From assembly GCA_011391125.1 (NCBI GenBank), contig JAABRE010000043.1, positions 1 through 45,126 of the forward strand: a stretch of DNA of 45,126 nt, given 5' to 3'. Position 1 is the first letter of the stretch, and each line of letters starts with the position of its first letter. The notes beneath the pieces were generated by a model that was not told the DNA's origin, ran no database searches, and saw nothing but the letters and a program-made list of their open reading frames with translations. This document shows, in pieces, positions 38,233-45,077 of this stretch. The position numbers and the translations under genes were made by a program. The stretch comes from Synechococcales cyanobacterium S06 (lineage in GTDB: Bacteria > Cyanobacteriota > Cyanobacteriia > Cyanobacteriales > JAABRE01).

Positions 38233-38301
38233 ACTGTAGGGTGCGTCAGATTTTGAAGTTAATTGTTCTAGTCATAATGGTTTTGTCTGACGCACCCTAC
38301 C
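38233..38301. repeat. GTAGGGTGCGTCAGA palindromic repeat
   Basis: GTAGGGTGCGTCAGA at the left and TCTGACGCACCCTAC at the right are perfect inverted repeats of 15 bp around about 40 bp. Non-coding. Confidence 0.85.
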
Positions 38302-38306
38302 CAAAC

Positions 38307-38347
38307 TTTAACCAAATTTTAACAAAATCTTAACCTAGATTTAACCT
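38307..38347 (+). promoter_or_regulatory. Pho-box-like array 5 (four units, 11-bp period)
   Basis: TTTAACCA, TTTAACAA, CTTAACCT and TTTAACCT begin at 38307, 38318, 38329 and 38340 with exact 11-bp spacing. TTATGTGTTATT follows. The next gene lies on the opposite strand. Confidence 0.5.
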
Positions 38348-38367
38348 TTATGTGTTATTAACGGGGA

Positions 38368-38583
38368 TTAAACGGCGATCGGTGTAAGATGATAAATACG
38401 AGCAAATTGACTAGCGGTTTTAAGGTCATCTTGACAGAGAGCGGCCCGAACTTGATCTAATTTTTCAGCATCAGCTAAGGATAAATAGGGAGACCATTCA
38501 TCAGCTGTTTTAATCAGCTCAATGTCAACTTCAGCTAAATACATTCCGACACGAAGGATTTTAGTATGAGGTTTTGTAATCAT
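38368..38583 (-). CDS. Small conserved cyanobacterial hypothetical protein
   Basis: 71 residues starting MITKPHTKILRVGMYLAEVD, then EWSPYLSLADAEKLDQVRAA and ASQFARIYHLTPIAV. I recall this family (SPYLS...A.KLD.VR.AL) as a common small cyanobacterial protein, often next to putative toxin partners. Here no partner is adjacent. The function is unknown. Confidence 0.7.
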   Translation of the reverse strand: MITKPHTKILRVGMYLAEVDIELIKTADEWSPYLSLADAEKLDQVRAALCQDDLKTASQFARIYHLTPIAV

Positions 38584-38612
38584 AGTTTGAGAAAACAGAT
38601 AATTGACTGATC

Positions 38613-38677
38613 CAAAAACCTGGTTTCTCCTGATTAAGCAAAAATCCCCTTAAACAGTTCAAGAAACCAGGTTTTTA
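38613..38677 (-). terminator. Terminator of the pseudopilin cassette
   Basis: AAAAACCTGGTTTCT and AGAAACCAGGTTTTT form a 15-bp inverted repeat with a loop of about 35 bp, directly after the last cassette gene. On the minus strand it ends in a GGTTTTT run. Confidence 0.6.
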
Positions 38678-38682
38678 AAAAA

Positions 38683-39306
38683 CTACTTAGCACGGGCAAA
38701 AGCGGTGGTTTTCACCTTCACATAGTCATCAGATTTTGATCCTGTTTTACCATACATATATAAATCAACTCGGCGATTATCGCTATAAATACAAGCATAA
38801 AAACCTTTACCTGTGGTAATATCATTAGGAATAAAGGTAGCAGAAGCTGTGGTGCAAGCAGTCTTAATTGGATTAATTTCACTAGTAGAAGGTACTACCA
38901 AAGCATCTACTAAAACAGCATTGGGATTAGTACCTTCTTTTCTGTTGACAATAAAATTATTTAGCCAAATTGAACCAGCACTAGAACTACTATCTGTAGA
39001 GTAAGTAACCGCAGAAGCAGAACTTGGTATAGTTAAAACTAAATTATTACTACTTGCCGTAACATTACTAGACATTTTCACCTCCTCGGAAATAAATTCC
39101 ATGGCGCGGTTAAGTTCAAGTTGGCGTTGGGTTTTAGATTGCTCAGATTGATTGACTTCTAGGATAGAAACCAAACCATAACCGGCTCCGCCAATGACAA
39201 TGGTACTCATCACCGTAGCAACCAATAACTCAATGAGGGTAAAACCTAACGGTGAGTTATGGTGTTTAAATATATTTATAATATTAATCAATAGTCGATT
39301 TTTCAT
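38683..39306 (-). CDS. Pseudopilin, PilW/HpsC-like
   Basis: A 207-residue protein with a type III prepilin leader, LGFTLIELLVATVMSTIVIGG, cleaved before Phe and with Glu5 present. A long N-terminal helix (SILEVNQSEQSKTQRQLELN) and a beta-rich C-terminal domain follow. It is the last gene of a four-gene cassette, 19 bp after the GspH-like gene. By analogy with cyanobacterial minor pilins and Hps pseudopilins it would sit in a pilus or polysaccharide-secretion assembly; the exact system is inferred. Confidence 0.8.
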   Translation of the reverse strand: MKNRLLINIINIFKHHNSPLGFTLIELLVATVMSTIVIGGAGYGLVSILEVNQSEQSKTQRQLELNRAMEFISEEVKMSSNVTASSNNLVLTIPSSASAVTYSTDSSSSAGSIWLNNFIVNRKEGTNPNAVLVDALVVPSTSEINPIKTACTTASATFIPNDITTGKGFYACIYSDNRRVDLYMYGKTGSKSDDYVKVKTTAFARAK

Positions 39307-39325
39307 GGCTAGTTACCATTCTTTA

Positions 39326-39874
39326 TTAATTTTGAACAGCTTCACAGTTATTTGTTGTTTCATTATAGTCACCTAAGCGGATTAATCCCAAAGGTTGAGA
39401 AATAAAAGCACATTTTTGAATGTTAGGGTTATCTTTATGTTCAAAAATAATTACACCTTCTAAGAACATTGAAGGAGAGCTATCATTATCTTCCGTTGTA
39501 TTGTTTCCCTTAAAATCAAAGATAAGGCGATTCTCAGGAAAGGCCTCGCTATAATTATGGGTAATTTTGACCTCAGTTAAAGTGCGATCTCCCATGACAA
39601 AACAATCACTGGAGAGAACAGGTTCAATAGAGTTGCTTGAACCACTGGCCGGTAAATCAATAAAGCAGCTTTTGCTTTTCATGATGGCGATTCGTTGAAC
39701 TTCTTCCATGGCCGAGCGGAAGGTATTAGCAGCCTCTGTTACCTTACCTCTTTGCTGCATACCGAAAAAACTAGGAGCTCCCAAAGAGCCTAAAACACCG
39801 ATAATCACAAGTACCACTAATTGTTCTACAAGGGTAAAACCTAATTGTCGATTAGTTGCAGTTAAACGCCGCAT
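39326..39874 (-). CDS. Pseudopilin, GspH/FimT-like
   Basis: The leader is QLGFTLVEQLVVLVIIGVLG, with Glu5. The 182-residue protein shares VQRIAIMKSKSCFIDLP, SDCFVMGDRTL and a terminal GDYN...C with the detached pilin at 33954-34475. Its start overlaps the preceding gene by 23 bp, so the two are translated together. The Cys residues may form stabilising disulphides. Confidence 0.85.
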   Translation of the reverse strand: MRRLTATNRQLGFTLVEQLVVLVIIGVLGSLGAPSFFGMQQRGKVTEAANTFRSAMEEVQRIAIMKSKSCFIDLPASGSSNSIEPVLSSDCFVMGDRTLTEVKITHNYSEAFPENRLIFDFKGNNTTEDNDSSPSMFLEGVIIFEHKDNPNIQKCAFISQPLGLIRLGDYNETTNNCEAVQN

Positions 39875-40406
39875 CTGGGATCACCTCCGTATATAATGTT
39901 GCTACTTCTTTGTTATCTGATGTATTTTTTACTAAATAGGTTAATTGCAAAACATTAAAGGGAGAAGTAGGAGAAACCGTTGCTGTACGAGTTAAATTAT
40001 ATTCAATAGTGTTTATTTTGAGTTTTGTAGTCGGATTATTAGGGAGAAGGACTCCGACTAATGCTTGAGCATAACCATCAGTAGCAACTGTAGCTCCACA
40101 ATAATCTTGATGTTCATCATCAGTCACATATAAAGAATCATTAATATCTGTAATTGAATCATCCCCTAAAAGTGCGGCATTATACCTCACCTCCTCTAAA
40201 TCCTGCTGTATTAATAAAAGGCCTTCCGTGTATTGTTGACTTACTAACCTGGAATAAGCCGCTAATAACATCGCTTGTCCACTGACTAAGAGGAAAATAC
40301 TGGCAATGAGCATACCGACGATGACATCGATAATGGTGAAACCTTCCTCAGTGTTTGCCGAGGGTAGTTTTAATATTTTAATCTTCATATAAACCCCATA
40401 ATTCAT
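39852..40406 (-). CDS. Pseudopilin, PilV/GspI-like
   Basis: The leader EEGFTIIDVIVGMLIASIFL has Asp in place of the usual Glu5, a conservative but unusual change. The 184-residue protein has a globular part with conserved-looking Cys (DYCGATVA and the terminal FNCN). Two starts are possible, ATG 40406 (AGGTAG upstream) and ATG 40388 (GGGG upstream). I keep the longer. Confidence 0.78.
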   Translation of the reverse strand: MNYGVYMKIKILKLPSANTEEGFTIIDVIVGMLIASIFLLVSGQAMLLAAYSRLVSQQYTEGLLLIQQDLEEVRYNAALLGDDSITDINDSLYVTDDEHQDYCGATVATDGYAQALVGVLLPNNPTTKLKINTIEYNLTRTATVSPTSPFNVLQLTYLVKNTSDNKEVATLYTEVIPDAAFNCN

Positions 40407-40503
40407 CTACCTTTCTTACATATTATTATAAGGCAAAAAAAGGGTAGGGTGAGCATTGCCCACCCTACTTTGTAGGATTAATTATTTACCTAATCGGAAG
40501 TCA

Positions 40504-42063
40504 TTAGGGAGTAACTGGTTCTTTTGTAAAACCACTAACATTGCTAATTTGTTTATTTGTTGACGAAGGAATTGGAGTTCCTGTATCTGTATAAAGATAG
40601 GTAAATAAGTCTTTCAGATCTTGCCCAGTAACGGCCTGTAAAACTTTCGGAGGTGCTCCATTAGTGCTATAACTATTAACCCATAAACCTCCTGCGATTT
40701 TAGGATTACCTTTCATCGTTGTACTTGCTTTAGGTGCGAAAATGAAAGCGTATATGTCAGCAGTACCCTTTAATTCAACTGATGTGGCATTTTGAAGGAA
40801 AAAAGACCAATTAGCAGCACTAGCGGAAACTGCACTACCAATTTGAGCATTTCCTCCCAGTTCAAAAGCTTCAGACTGATTTAAAAGCCACGCAACTTTG
40901 GCTTTGTTTGTTGCCAATGAACCTAATTTTGCATTATTACTAATATCCAATTTTCCATCAACATACATAATAATACGATCTTTTCCCGTATTAGTTCCAA
41001 AGGTGACATCCGCTGGTAAATTACAATCACCAGTAATGCGATACTTGTAAACTTTTCCTGTACTTGGTGGAGAGCTTGCATTATAGGTATTACCATCTGC
41101 ATCTTTATCGCCATTGGCTGGATAGTTATATTTTGTGTTAGCTGTATCTATAACTGTCTCTGTAACTGTTTTCTTACCTACAGTTTTAGTTACAGTTTTA
41201 AAAGCTGTACAAGCTGATAACTGATTAACTTTACCTTGGCTAACAAGGGTTGTAAATTCGCTAGAACTAGGATAGTGAGGTAAGGGAGGGAAAGGCATAC
41301 CATTCAAATCTTTTACCATTGACCCTTTTGTACTTGTTAAAGGAGGTGTTTGGTTTCCGTTGGGAACCGATGCGATAGGTAATACGGGAAGATCATCTAA
41401 TAGAGACTTATTAAATGAACCATTACCAGTTTGACAACCTGAACTGTCTAAAACATTGCCATGAACCTGAGACTTCGTATTAAATTGTTTGGACCAAAGA
41501 CCCACACCATCTAAACCATAAAAATCAAGAAAAGTATCTTCTTCACCATCTGCGAGTTTAATATCATATTTGAGCTGAGTTTTTGCTGGCTTATCATTCA
41601 ATTTGCCTTGAATGGTTAATACTCCTTGATTGCTACCTTTATATTCATAACTAACGAGTCGATAAGAGCCATTTCCAGCAGTTTTCCAATCGCTGGTATT
41701 AGCAAAGTTTTCGATAGTTTGAACGTCAACAGTGCTATTTGTTGTATAATTAGGACAGAGTTCATCAGTTATTACCGGAGTGTCATTAGAAATGGTAGTC
41801 CATTCTGTCTGGTCGTCCGCTGTTAATAATTGAGGATTTTGATTCAAAAAACTTAGATATCGAGTTGCTCCAGCTTCGGCTATTCCTCCTACTTGAGTTG
41901 TGGATTTTTGGGCGGCGGCAGTATTTTGACTAAGTTGTCCACGGGCGACCATGGTGAAACCCACAGCCATGGAGATTAAACCAAGACCGATGGCTAATCC
42001 AGTGGTAAAGCCTTTTTCGTTATATTTGCCGGCTAATAAAGCTAATTTTATTTTGGTATTCAT
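40504..42063 (-). CDS. HpsA-like large pseudopilin
   Basis: The 519-residue head gene of the cassette. Near the N-terminus it has KGFTTGLAIGLGLISMAVGF, a prepilin-like helix without Glu5. It is followed by QLSQNTAAAQKSTTQVGGIA-EAG and RYLSFL, which resembles cyanobacterial HpsA and the large Slr2018-type protein encoded with minor pilins. The remainder is a large secreted-type region rich in Asn, Ser and Thr, with a parallel-beta look near the end (LDISNNAKLGSLA, LGGNAQIGSAV, ELKGTADIYAFIF, MKGNPKIAGGLW). In Synechocystis such genes are needed for motility; a role here is inferred. The ATG has AAGGATT upstream. Confidence 0.72.
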   Translation of the reverse strand: MNTKIKLALLAGKYNEKGFTTGLAIGLGLISMAVGFTMVARGQLSQNTAAAQKSTTQVGGIAEAGATRYLSFLNQNPQLLTADDQTEWTTISNDTPVITDELCPNYTTNSTVDVQTIENFANTSDWKTAGNGSYRLVSYEYKGSNQGVLTIQGKLNDKPAKTQLKYDIKLADGEEDTFLDFYGLDGVGLWSKQFNTKSQVHGNVLDSSGCQTGNGSFNKSLLDDLPVLPIASVPNGNQTPPLTSTKGSMVKDLNGMPFPPLPHYPSSSEFTTLVSQGKVNQLSACTAFKTVTKTVGKKTVTETVIDTANTKYNYPANGDKDADGNTYNASSPPSTGKVYKYRITGDCNLPADVTFGTNTGKDRIIMYVDGKLDISNNAKLGSLATNKAKVAWLLNQSEAFELGGNAQIGSAVSASAANWSFFLQNATSVELKGTADIYAFIFAPKASTTMKGNPKIAGGLWVNSYSTNGAPPKVLQAVTGQDLKDLFTYLYTDTGTPIPSSTNKQISNVSGFTKEPVTP

Positions 42064-42422
42064 AATCCTTGAACCCCCATTTTGGTTATAAGTGTTTTTG
42101 ATAATCAGTAACTTTAATAAATAAGGATCAATATATTATTTTCTCCTTGTTTTTATTATAATTTAAGGTTCTGCTCTTTTAGAAAACTTCACGAAAACTT
42201 TACAAAACTCCCCTATCTCAGTGTTTTCACGGATCATTAATGTTCATTAATTAGGGGTTTTTCTGTATTATTACTAATAAAAAACTGAGTTTTTTCTAGT
42301 TTTGATTGATTGTTTTGTCGTTACTTAGGGATTGTTAAGTCCATTATGGTATTTAATTAAGCTTGATTTATGTTAGTGGTTGACCTAGTATCAATATTAA
42401 TACTATAATAAAGTTAAATTCT
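42064..42422. other. Upstream region of the pseudopilin cassette
   Basis: 359 bp without a gene, strongly AT-rich. It should contain the cassette promoter (minus) and the promoter of the split hicA (plus; ACTATAATAAAG at 42401-42412 is a plausible -10 region). ACGAAAACTTTACAAAAC (42191-42208) is a small direct-repeat-like motif; I cannot assign it. Confidence 0.45.
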
Positions 42423-42898
42423 ATGGCACAAATCGAAAAACTTGTTGCTAATTTTACAAAAAATCCCCAAAAATGTGGCGTTGCATAGTTGCGAGATGAT
42501 TTGATATTTATTCTCAATGTAGGGGTAGGTCTTGTGCCTACCCCTACATTGGTATCCTGCCCTGGGCAACCACAAGGGTTGCCCCTACTGCCTACCCTGG
42601 GCAACCACAAGGGTTGCCCCTACATTGGTATCCTGCCCTGGGCCACCACAAGGGTTGCCCCTACTGCCTACCCTGGGCAACCACAAGGGTTGCCCCTACA
42701 TTGGTATCCTGCCCAAGGCAACCACAAGGGTTGCCCCTACATTGGTATCCTACCCTGGGCAACCACAAGGGTTGCCCCTACATTGGTATCCTGCCCAAGG
42801 CAACCACAAGGGTTGCCCCTACATTCCAAGCAAAGGTTTATCAAGTTAAACAAGTTTTTGCGGCTCTTAATAAACTTGAGGAAATGAAATATGATTAA
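42423..42898 (+). pseudogene. hicA: HicA toxin gene split by a palindromic repeat array
   Basis: ATG 42423 encodes MAQIEKLVANFTKNPQKCGV-A and then a stop at 42486. The frame ending at 42898 encodes AKVYQVKQVFAALNKLEEMK-YD, overlapping the downstream antitoxin start by 8 bp. Together these are the N- and C-termini of the HicA family that partners this kind of HicB (N-terminal KLVAxxLxNPxxVRF, C-terminal GKAKPYQVKQVLxAIxKLE, recalled). The catalytic-His middle is missing and replaced by the repeat array at 42519-42826. The toxin is inactive. Confidence 0.82.
42519..42826. repeat. Array of seven GGCAACC-acaa-GGGTTGCCCC palindromes
   Basis: After one GTAGGTCTTGTGCCTAC palindrome come seven copies of a 23-bp palindromic unit ending GTTGCCCCTAC. 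They are separated by either ATTGGTATCCTGCCC(TGG/AAG) or TGCCTACCCTGG spacers, in the order long-short-long-short-long-long-long. Open frames through it (WYPALGNHKGCPY type) are artefacts of the repeat. Confidence 0.92.
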
Positions 42899-43217
42899 TT
42901 ACGAACATTATACCTATCGCATTATTTGGTCTGCTGAAGATGAGGAATTTGTCGGATTATGTGCTGAATTTCCTAGTTTATCTTACCTTGACCAAAATCG
43001 TTATCAAGCTTTAGATGGTATTACTAATTTGGTTCAGGATGTTATTACTGATCTGCTTGCCAATAATGAACAAATACCTCAACCTATTACACAAAGGAAT
43101 TATAGTGGTAAGTTTCAAGTGCGCATCCCCCCTGAACTTCACCGAAAATTGGCGATCGAGGCCGCGGAGGAAAATGTTAGCTTAAATCGTTATGTTAGTA
43201 ATAAACTGGCTTCCTGA
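42891..43217 (+). CDS. hicB: HicB-type antitoxin with C-terminal ribbon-helix-helix domain
   Basis: 108 residues. The N-terminal HicB fold YTYRIIWSAEDEEFVGLCAE-FPSLSYL is followed by a DNA-binding domain, SGKFQVRIPPELHRKLAIEA, ending VSLNRYVSNKLAS. It should bind and neutralise HicA and repress its own operon. The frame is intact although the toxin gene in front is broken, so it is now an orphan. Loss of the toxin before the antitoxin is the expected order. Confidence 0.92.
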   Translation: MINYEHYTYRIIWSAEDEEFVGLCAEFPSLSYLDQNRYQALDGITNLVQDVITDLLANNEQIPQPITQRNYSGKFQVRIPPELHRKLAIEAAEENVSLNRYVSNKLAS

Positions 43218-43222
43218 AAAAG

Positions 43223-43504
43223 TCAAATTAGGGCGATTGCCTTGATTTCCTTGGGTTTATTGAGTGCTAAATCATGATTAGTCTGTAAATTCATCCAAAA
43301 TTCTGGTGTTGTGTTCAATGCTTGAGCTAATAACCATGCGGTATCGGGAGTCACACCACGTTTACCCCTAATAATTTCATTAATTCGTTGTACTGGTATA
43401 TTCAAATGAGTTGCCAAAGCTACTTGAGTAAGATTGATGGGTTCGAGGAACTCTTCTAAAAGAATCACCCCAGGATGGGTGGGAATACGGTTAGTGGGTA
43501 TCAT
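43223..43504 (-). CDS. higA: HigA-family antitoxin (HTH, XRE type)
   Basis: 93 residues beginning MIPTNRIPTHPGVILLEEFL, then EPINLTQVALATHLNIPVQR and INEIIRGKRGVTPDTAWLLA, the helix-turn-helix of the HigA/VapI family. The terminal FWMNLQTNHDLAL is also characteristic. It would repress a higBA operon and neutralise HigB. No intact toxin gene lies upstream; only a possible C-terminal remnant remains. Confidence 0.92.
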   Translation of the reverse strand: MIPTNRIPTHPGVILLEEFLEPINLTQVALATHLNIPVQRINEIIRGKRGVTPDTAWLLAQALNTTPEFWMNLQTNHDLALNKPKEIKAIALI

Positions 43505-43510
43505 TTTTTT

Positions 43511-43640
43511 CTTTAATCGTGGTAATCAATGATTTGAACTTCGCTGATATTGCCATAAGTTTAGACTAACATTATTGCTTCCTTAGTCCCTATTCGTTCG
43601 GTGTGAATCCTCGCTACAGTGAGAAAAGTTAAATCTTTGG
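43511..43640 (-). pseudogene. Possible degraded toxin gene upstream of higA
   Basis: On the minus strand, just ahead of higA, a frame ends GNISEVQIIDYHD and stop, which resembles the DxEIVDYH end of one HigB class. The same frame upstream reads TVARIHTERIGTKEAIMLV, interrupted by one TAA, and does not look like HigB. I regard it as a remnant of uncertain origin. GGTAGCG...CGCTACC (43652-43672) is a palindrome behind it. Confidence 0.3.
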
Positions 43641-43704
43641 TTATAAGATTAAGGTAGCGTTCGCTGCGCTACCTATGTAAATTTAATTAATTAAGGATAA
43701 TACC

Positions 43705-44031
43705 ATGAATACTGTAACTGATAACGACCTCAGAGAATTAAAAGATTTAATCAAGGATTTAAGGACTGAACTTAAATCGGAAATCTTAGACTTTAAAAAC
43801 GAGTCTATTAGAAATCAACTAATATTAGAAGGAAAAATAAACAATTTAGAAACAAAAGTAACGGGTTTAAGTGTTCAAATATCTGAGTTAAAAGAATACT
43901 CATCTAAAAGACTTGATGATAATAACACTCGTTTAAATATAACTACCACCGGTTTTTTAACTATTATTGGTATTTTTGTCACTGCTTTATTAGGGATTAT
44001 CGCTAAAGTGGTATTTTTCCCGAATATTTAA
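43705..44031 (+). CDS. Coiled-coil protein with C-terminal membrane anchor
   Basis: 108 residues. The first 75 are strongly charged and heptad-like (LRELKDLIKDLRTELKSEIL, KINNLETKVTGLSVQISELK), suggesting a long coiled coil. The last 30 form one hydrophobic helix, TTGFLTIIGIFVTALLGIIA, with a short tail: a tail-anchored topology. AAGGATAATACC gives the ribosome binding site. I recognise no named family, though similar short proteins accompany accessory loci. Confidence 0.7.
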   Translation: MNTVTDNDLRELKDLIKDLRTELKSEILDFKNESIRNQLILEGKINNLETKVTGLSVQISELKEYSSKRLDDNNTRLNITTTGFLTIIGIFVTALLGIIAKVVFFPNI

Positions 44032-44084
44032 GTGAATTTGGCTATCCCTATATCTTGTGTAAAAATGTATATTTTGTGGCAAAT

Positions 44085-44120
44085 ACTGTAGGGGTTAACG
44101 GCCGTTCACCCCTACAAAGC
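44085..44120. repeat. GTAGGGGTTAACGGCCGTTCACCCCTAC palindrome
   Basis: A single near-perfect palindrome of about 28 bp (GTAGGGGTTAACGG / CCGTTCACCCCTAC) after the coiled-coil gene. It could double as a terminator. Confidence 0.65.
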
Positions 44121-44135
44121 CACTTTTATTTATAG

Positions 44136-44255
44136 GTAAGGTAGGGCCAAAATATAGCAGTCGTTTGTTGTGTAGAGACGTTGCATGCGACGTCTGTATA
44201 CAACTCATTTAGGATTGCTTTAGTATTAGTTAATCTCAGTTGGCCCCACCCTACT
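44136..44255. mobile_element. Short inverted-repeat element (GTAGGG-GGCCAA ends)
   Basis: AGGTAGGGCCAA on the left and TTGGCCCCACCCTAC on the right bracket about 95 bp. The interior has a palindrome around GTTGTGTAGAGACG-TTGCATGC-GACGTC. MITE-like, non-coding. Confidence 0.55.
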
Positions 44256-44258
44256 TGA

Positions 44259-45077
44259 CTACTTAGTTTGGGAATCTTGTTTAATTTTTTCCCGTATAAT
44301 TTCTAAAGATAAGTTTAAGATTCGGGCAATTTGTTCGGGAGTTAATCCTTCTTGATTAAGTACAGGTATCATGTTTAATTTAGTTTGTTCTACACCTTCT
44401 AATAGACCTTTCTCTTCACCTTCAGAATAAGCTTCTTGATAAAATTTGGTATTTTTTAAATCACTTAAACTAAACATAGCTTCAATTTCCTCCCTTGTTT
44501 TTTCTGGTACTTTATACACTAAAATTGTTTCAATTAAATCAATAAAATTCGCTTTAACTTTGTCATCCGTTAATATTTGTTTAGCTTCCTCGATCACTTG
44601 TTTGGCGGTTGAGACGGCCTGCTGACTTGGTTCTATAATTAGTTTAACAAGTTTCACTCCTAAAGATTGATTGCCTAAATCTCCTAATTCATCTAAATAA
44701 ATGCGATTAACTCGACTAAGTTGCAAAAGTTCACCGAATTGAGTTGGTTGGAATCTTTCAATATTGCGACTAGGATAAATTACAATTACTTGCCAAGGAT
44801 TAATTATTTTATACTGTTTTAACAACAAAAATAATTCGCTAAAAATGCGATCGTATAAATCATCATCCGGCTGAAATTGCACTTCAACTAAGTAAAAAGG
44901 TAAGGATGGATCATTGATTTTTGGTAGAAATAAACCATCAATTCTAAAAGATACTTGTTTGATTTCCCGAGAGGTAAATTCATAGTTATTCTCCGTTTCT
45001 GAAGGCAGTTTAATTAATTCAAAAAAACTACGAGGAAATTCGAGAAAAAGACGGTAAAAAATCGAATCTGTTTTCAC
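44259..45077 (-). CDS. DUF2887/Rpn-type PD-(D/E)XK nuclease-like protein
   Basis: 272 residues beginning MKTDSIFYRLFLEFPRSFFE, with FRIDGLFLP...FYLVEVQFQPDDDLYDRIFS in the first 90. D48 or so and E-x-Q in VEVQFQ fit the PD-(D/E)XK pattern of Rpn/transposase-like DUF2887 proteins, abundant in cyanobacteria. The C-terminal region has EGLLEGVEQTKLNMIPVLNQ and a final LTPEQIARILNLSLEII helix. Rpn proteins promote recombination in E. coli; activity here is not shown. No neighbour is obviously linked. Confidence 0.85.
   Translation of the reverse strand: MKTDSIFYRLFLEFPRSFFELIKLPSETENNYEFTSREIKQVSFRIDGLFLPKINDPSLPFYLVEVQFQPDDDLYDRIFSELFLLLKQYKIINPWQVIVIYPSRNIERFQPTQFGELLQLSRVNRIYLDELGDLGNQSLGVKLVKLIIEPSQQAVSTAKQVIEEAKQILTDDKVKANFIDLIETILVYKVPEKTREEIEAMFSLSDLKNTKFYQEAYSEGEEKGLLEGVEQTKLNMIPVLNQEGLTPEQIARILNLSLEIIREKIKQDSQTK

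Noticed and set aside
42519-42826. Regular repeats with spacers, resembling a CRISPR array
   Set aside because: The spacers are only two recurrent sequences of 12-18 bp, not unique, the repeat is a perfect palindrome of a known dispersed type, and there are no cas genes.
42489-42887. Three overlapping plus-strand open frames (HWYPALGNHKGCPY-like repeats)
   Set aside because: They are translations of the palindromic array in all frames; only the last 20 or so residues of one frame belong to the old hicA.
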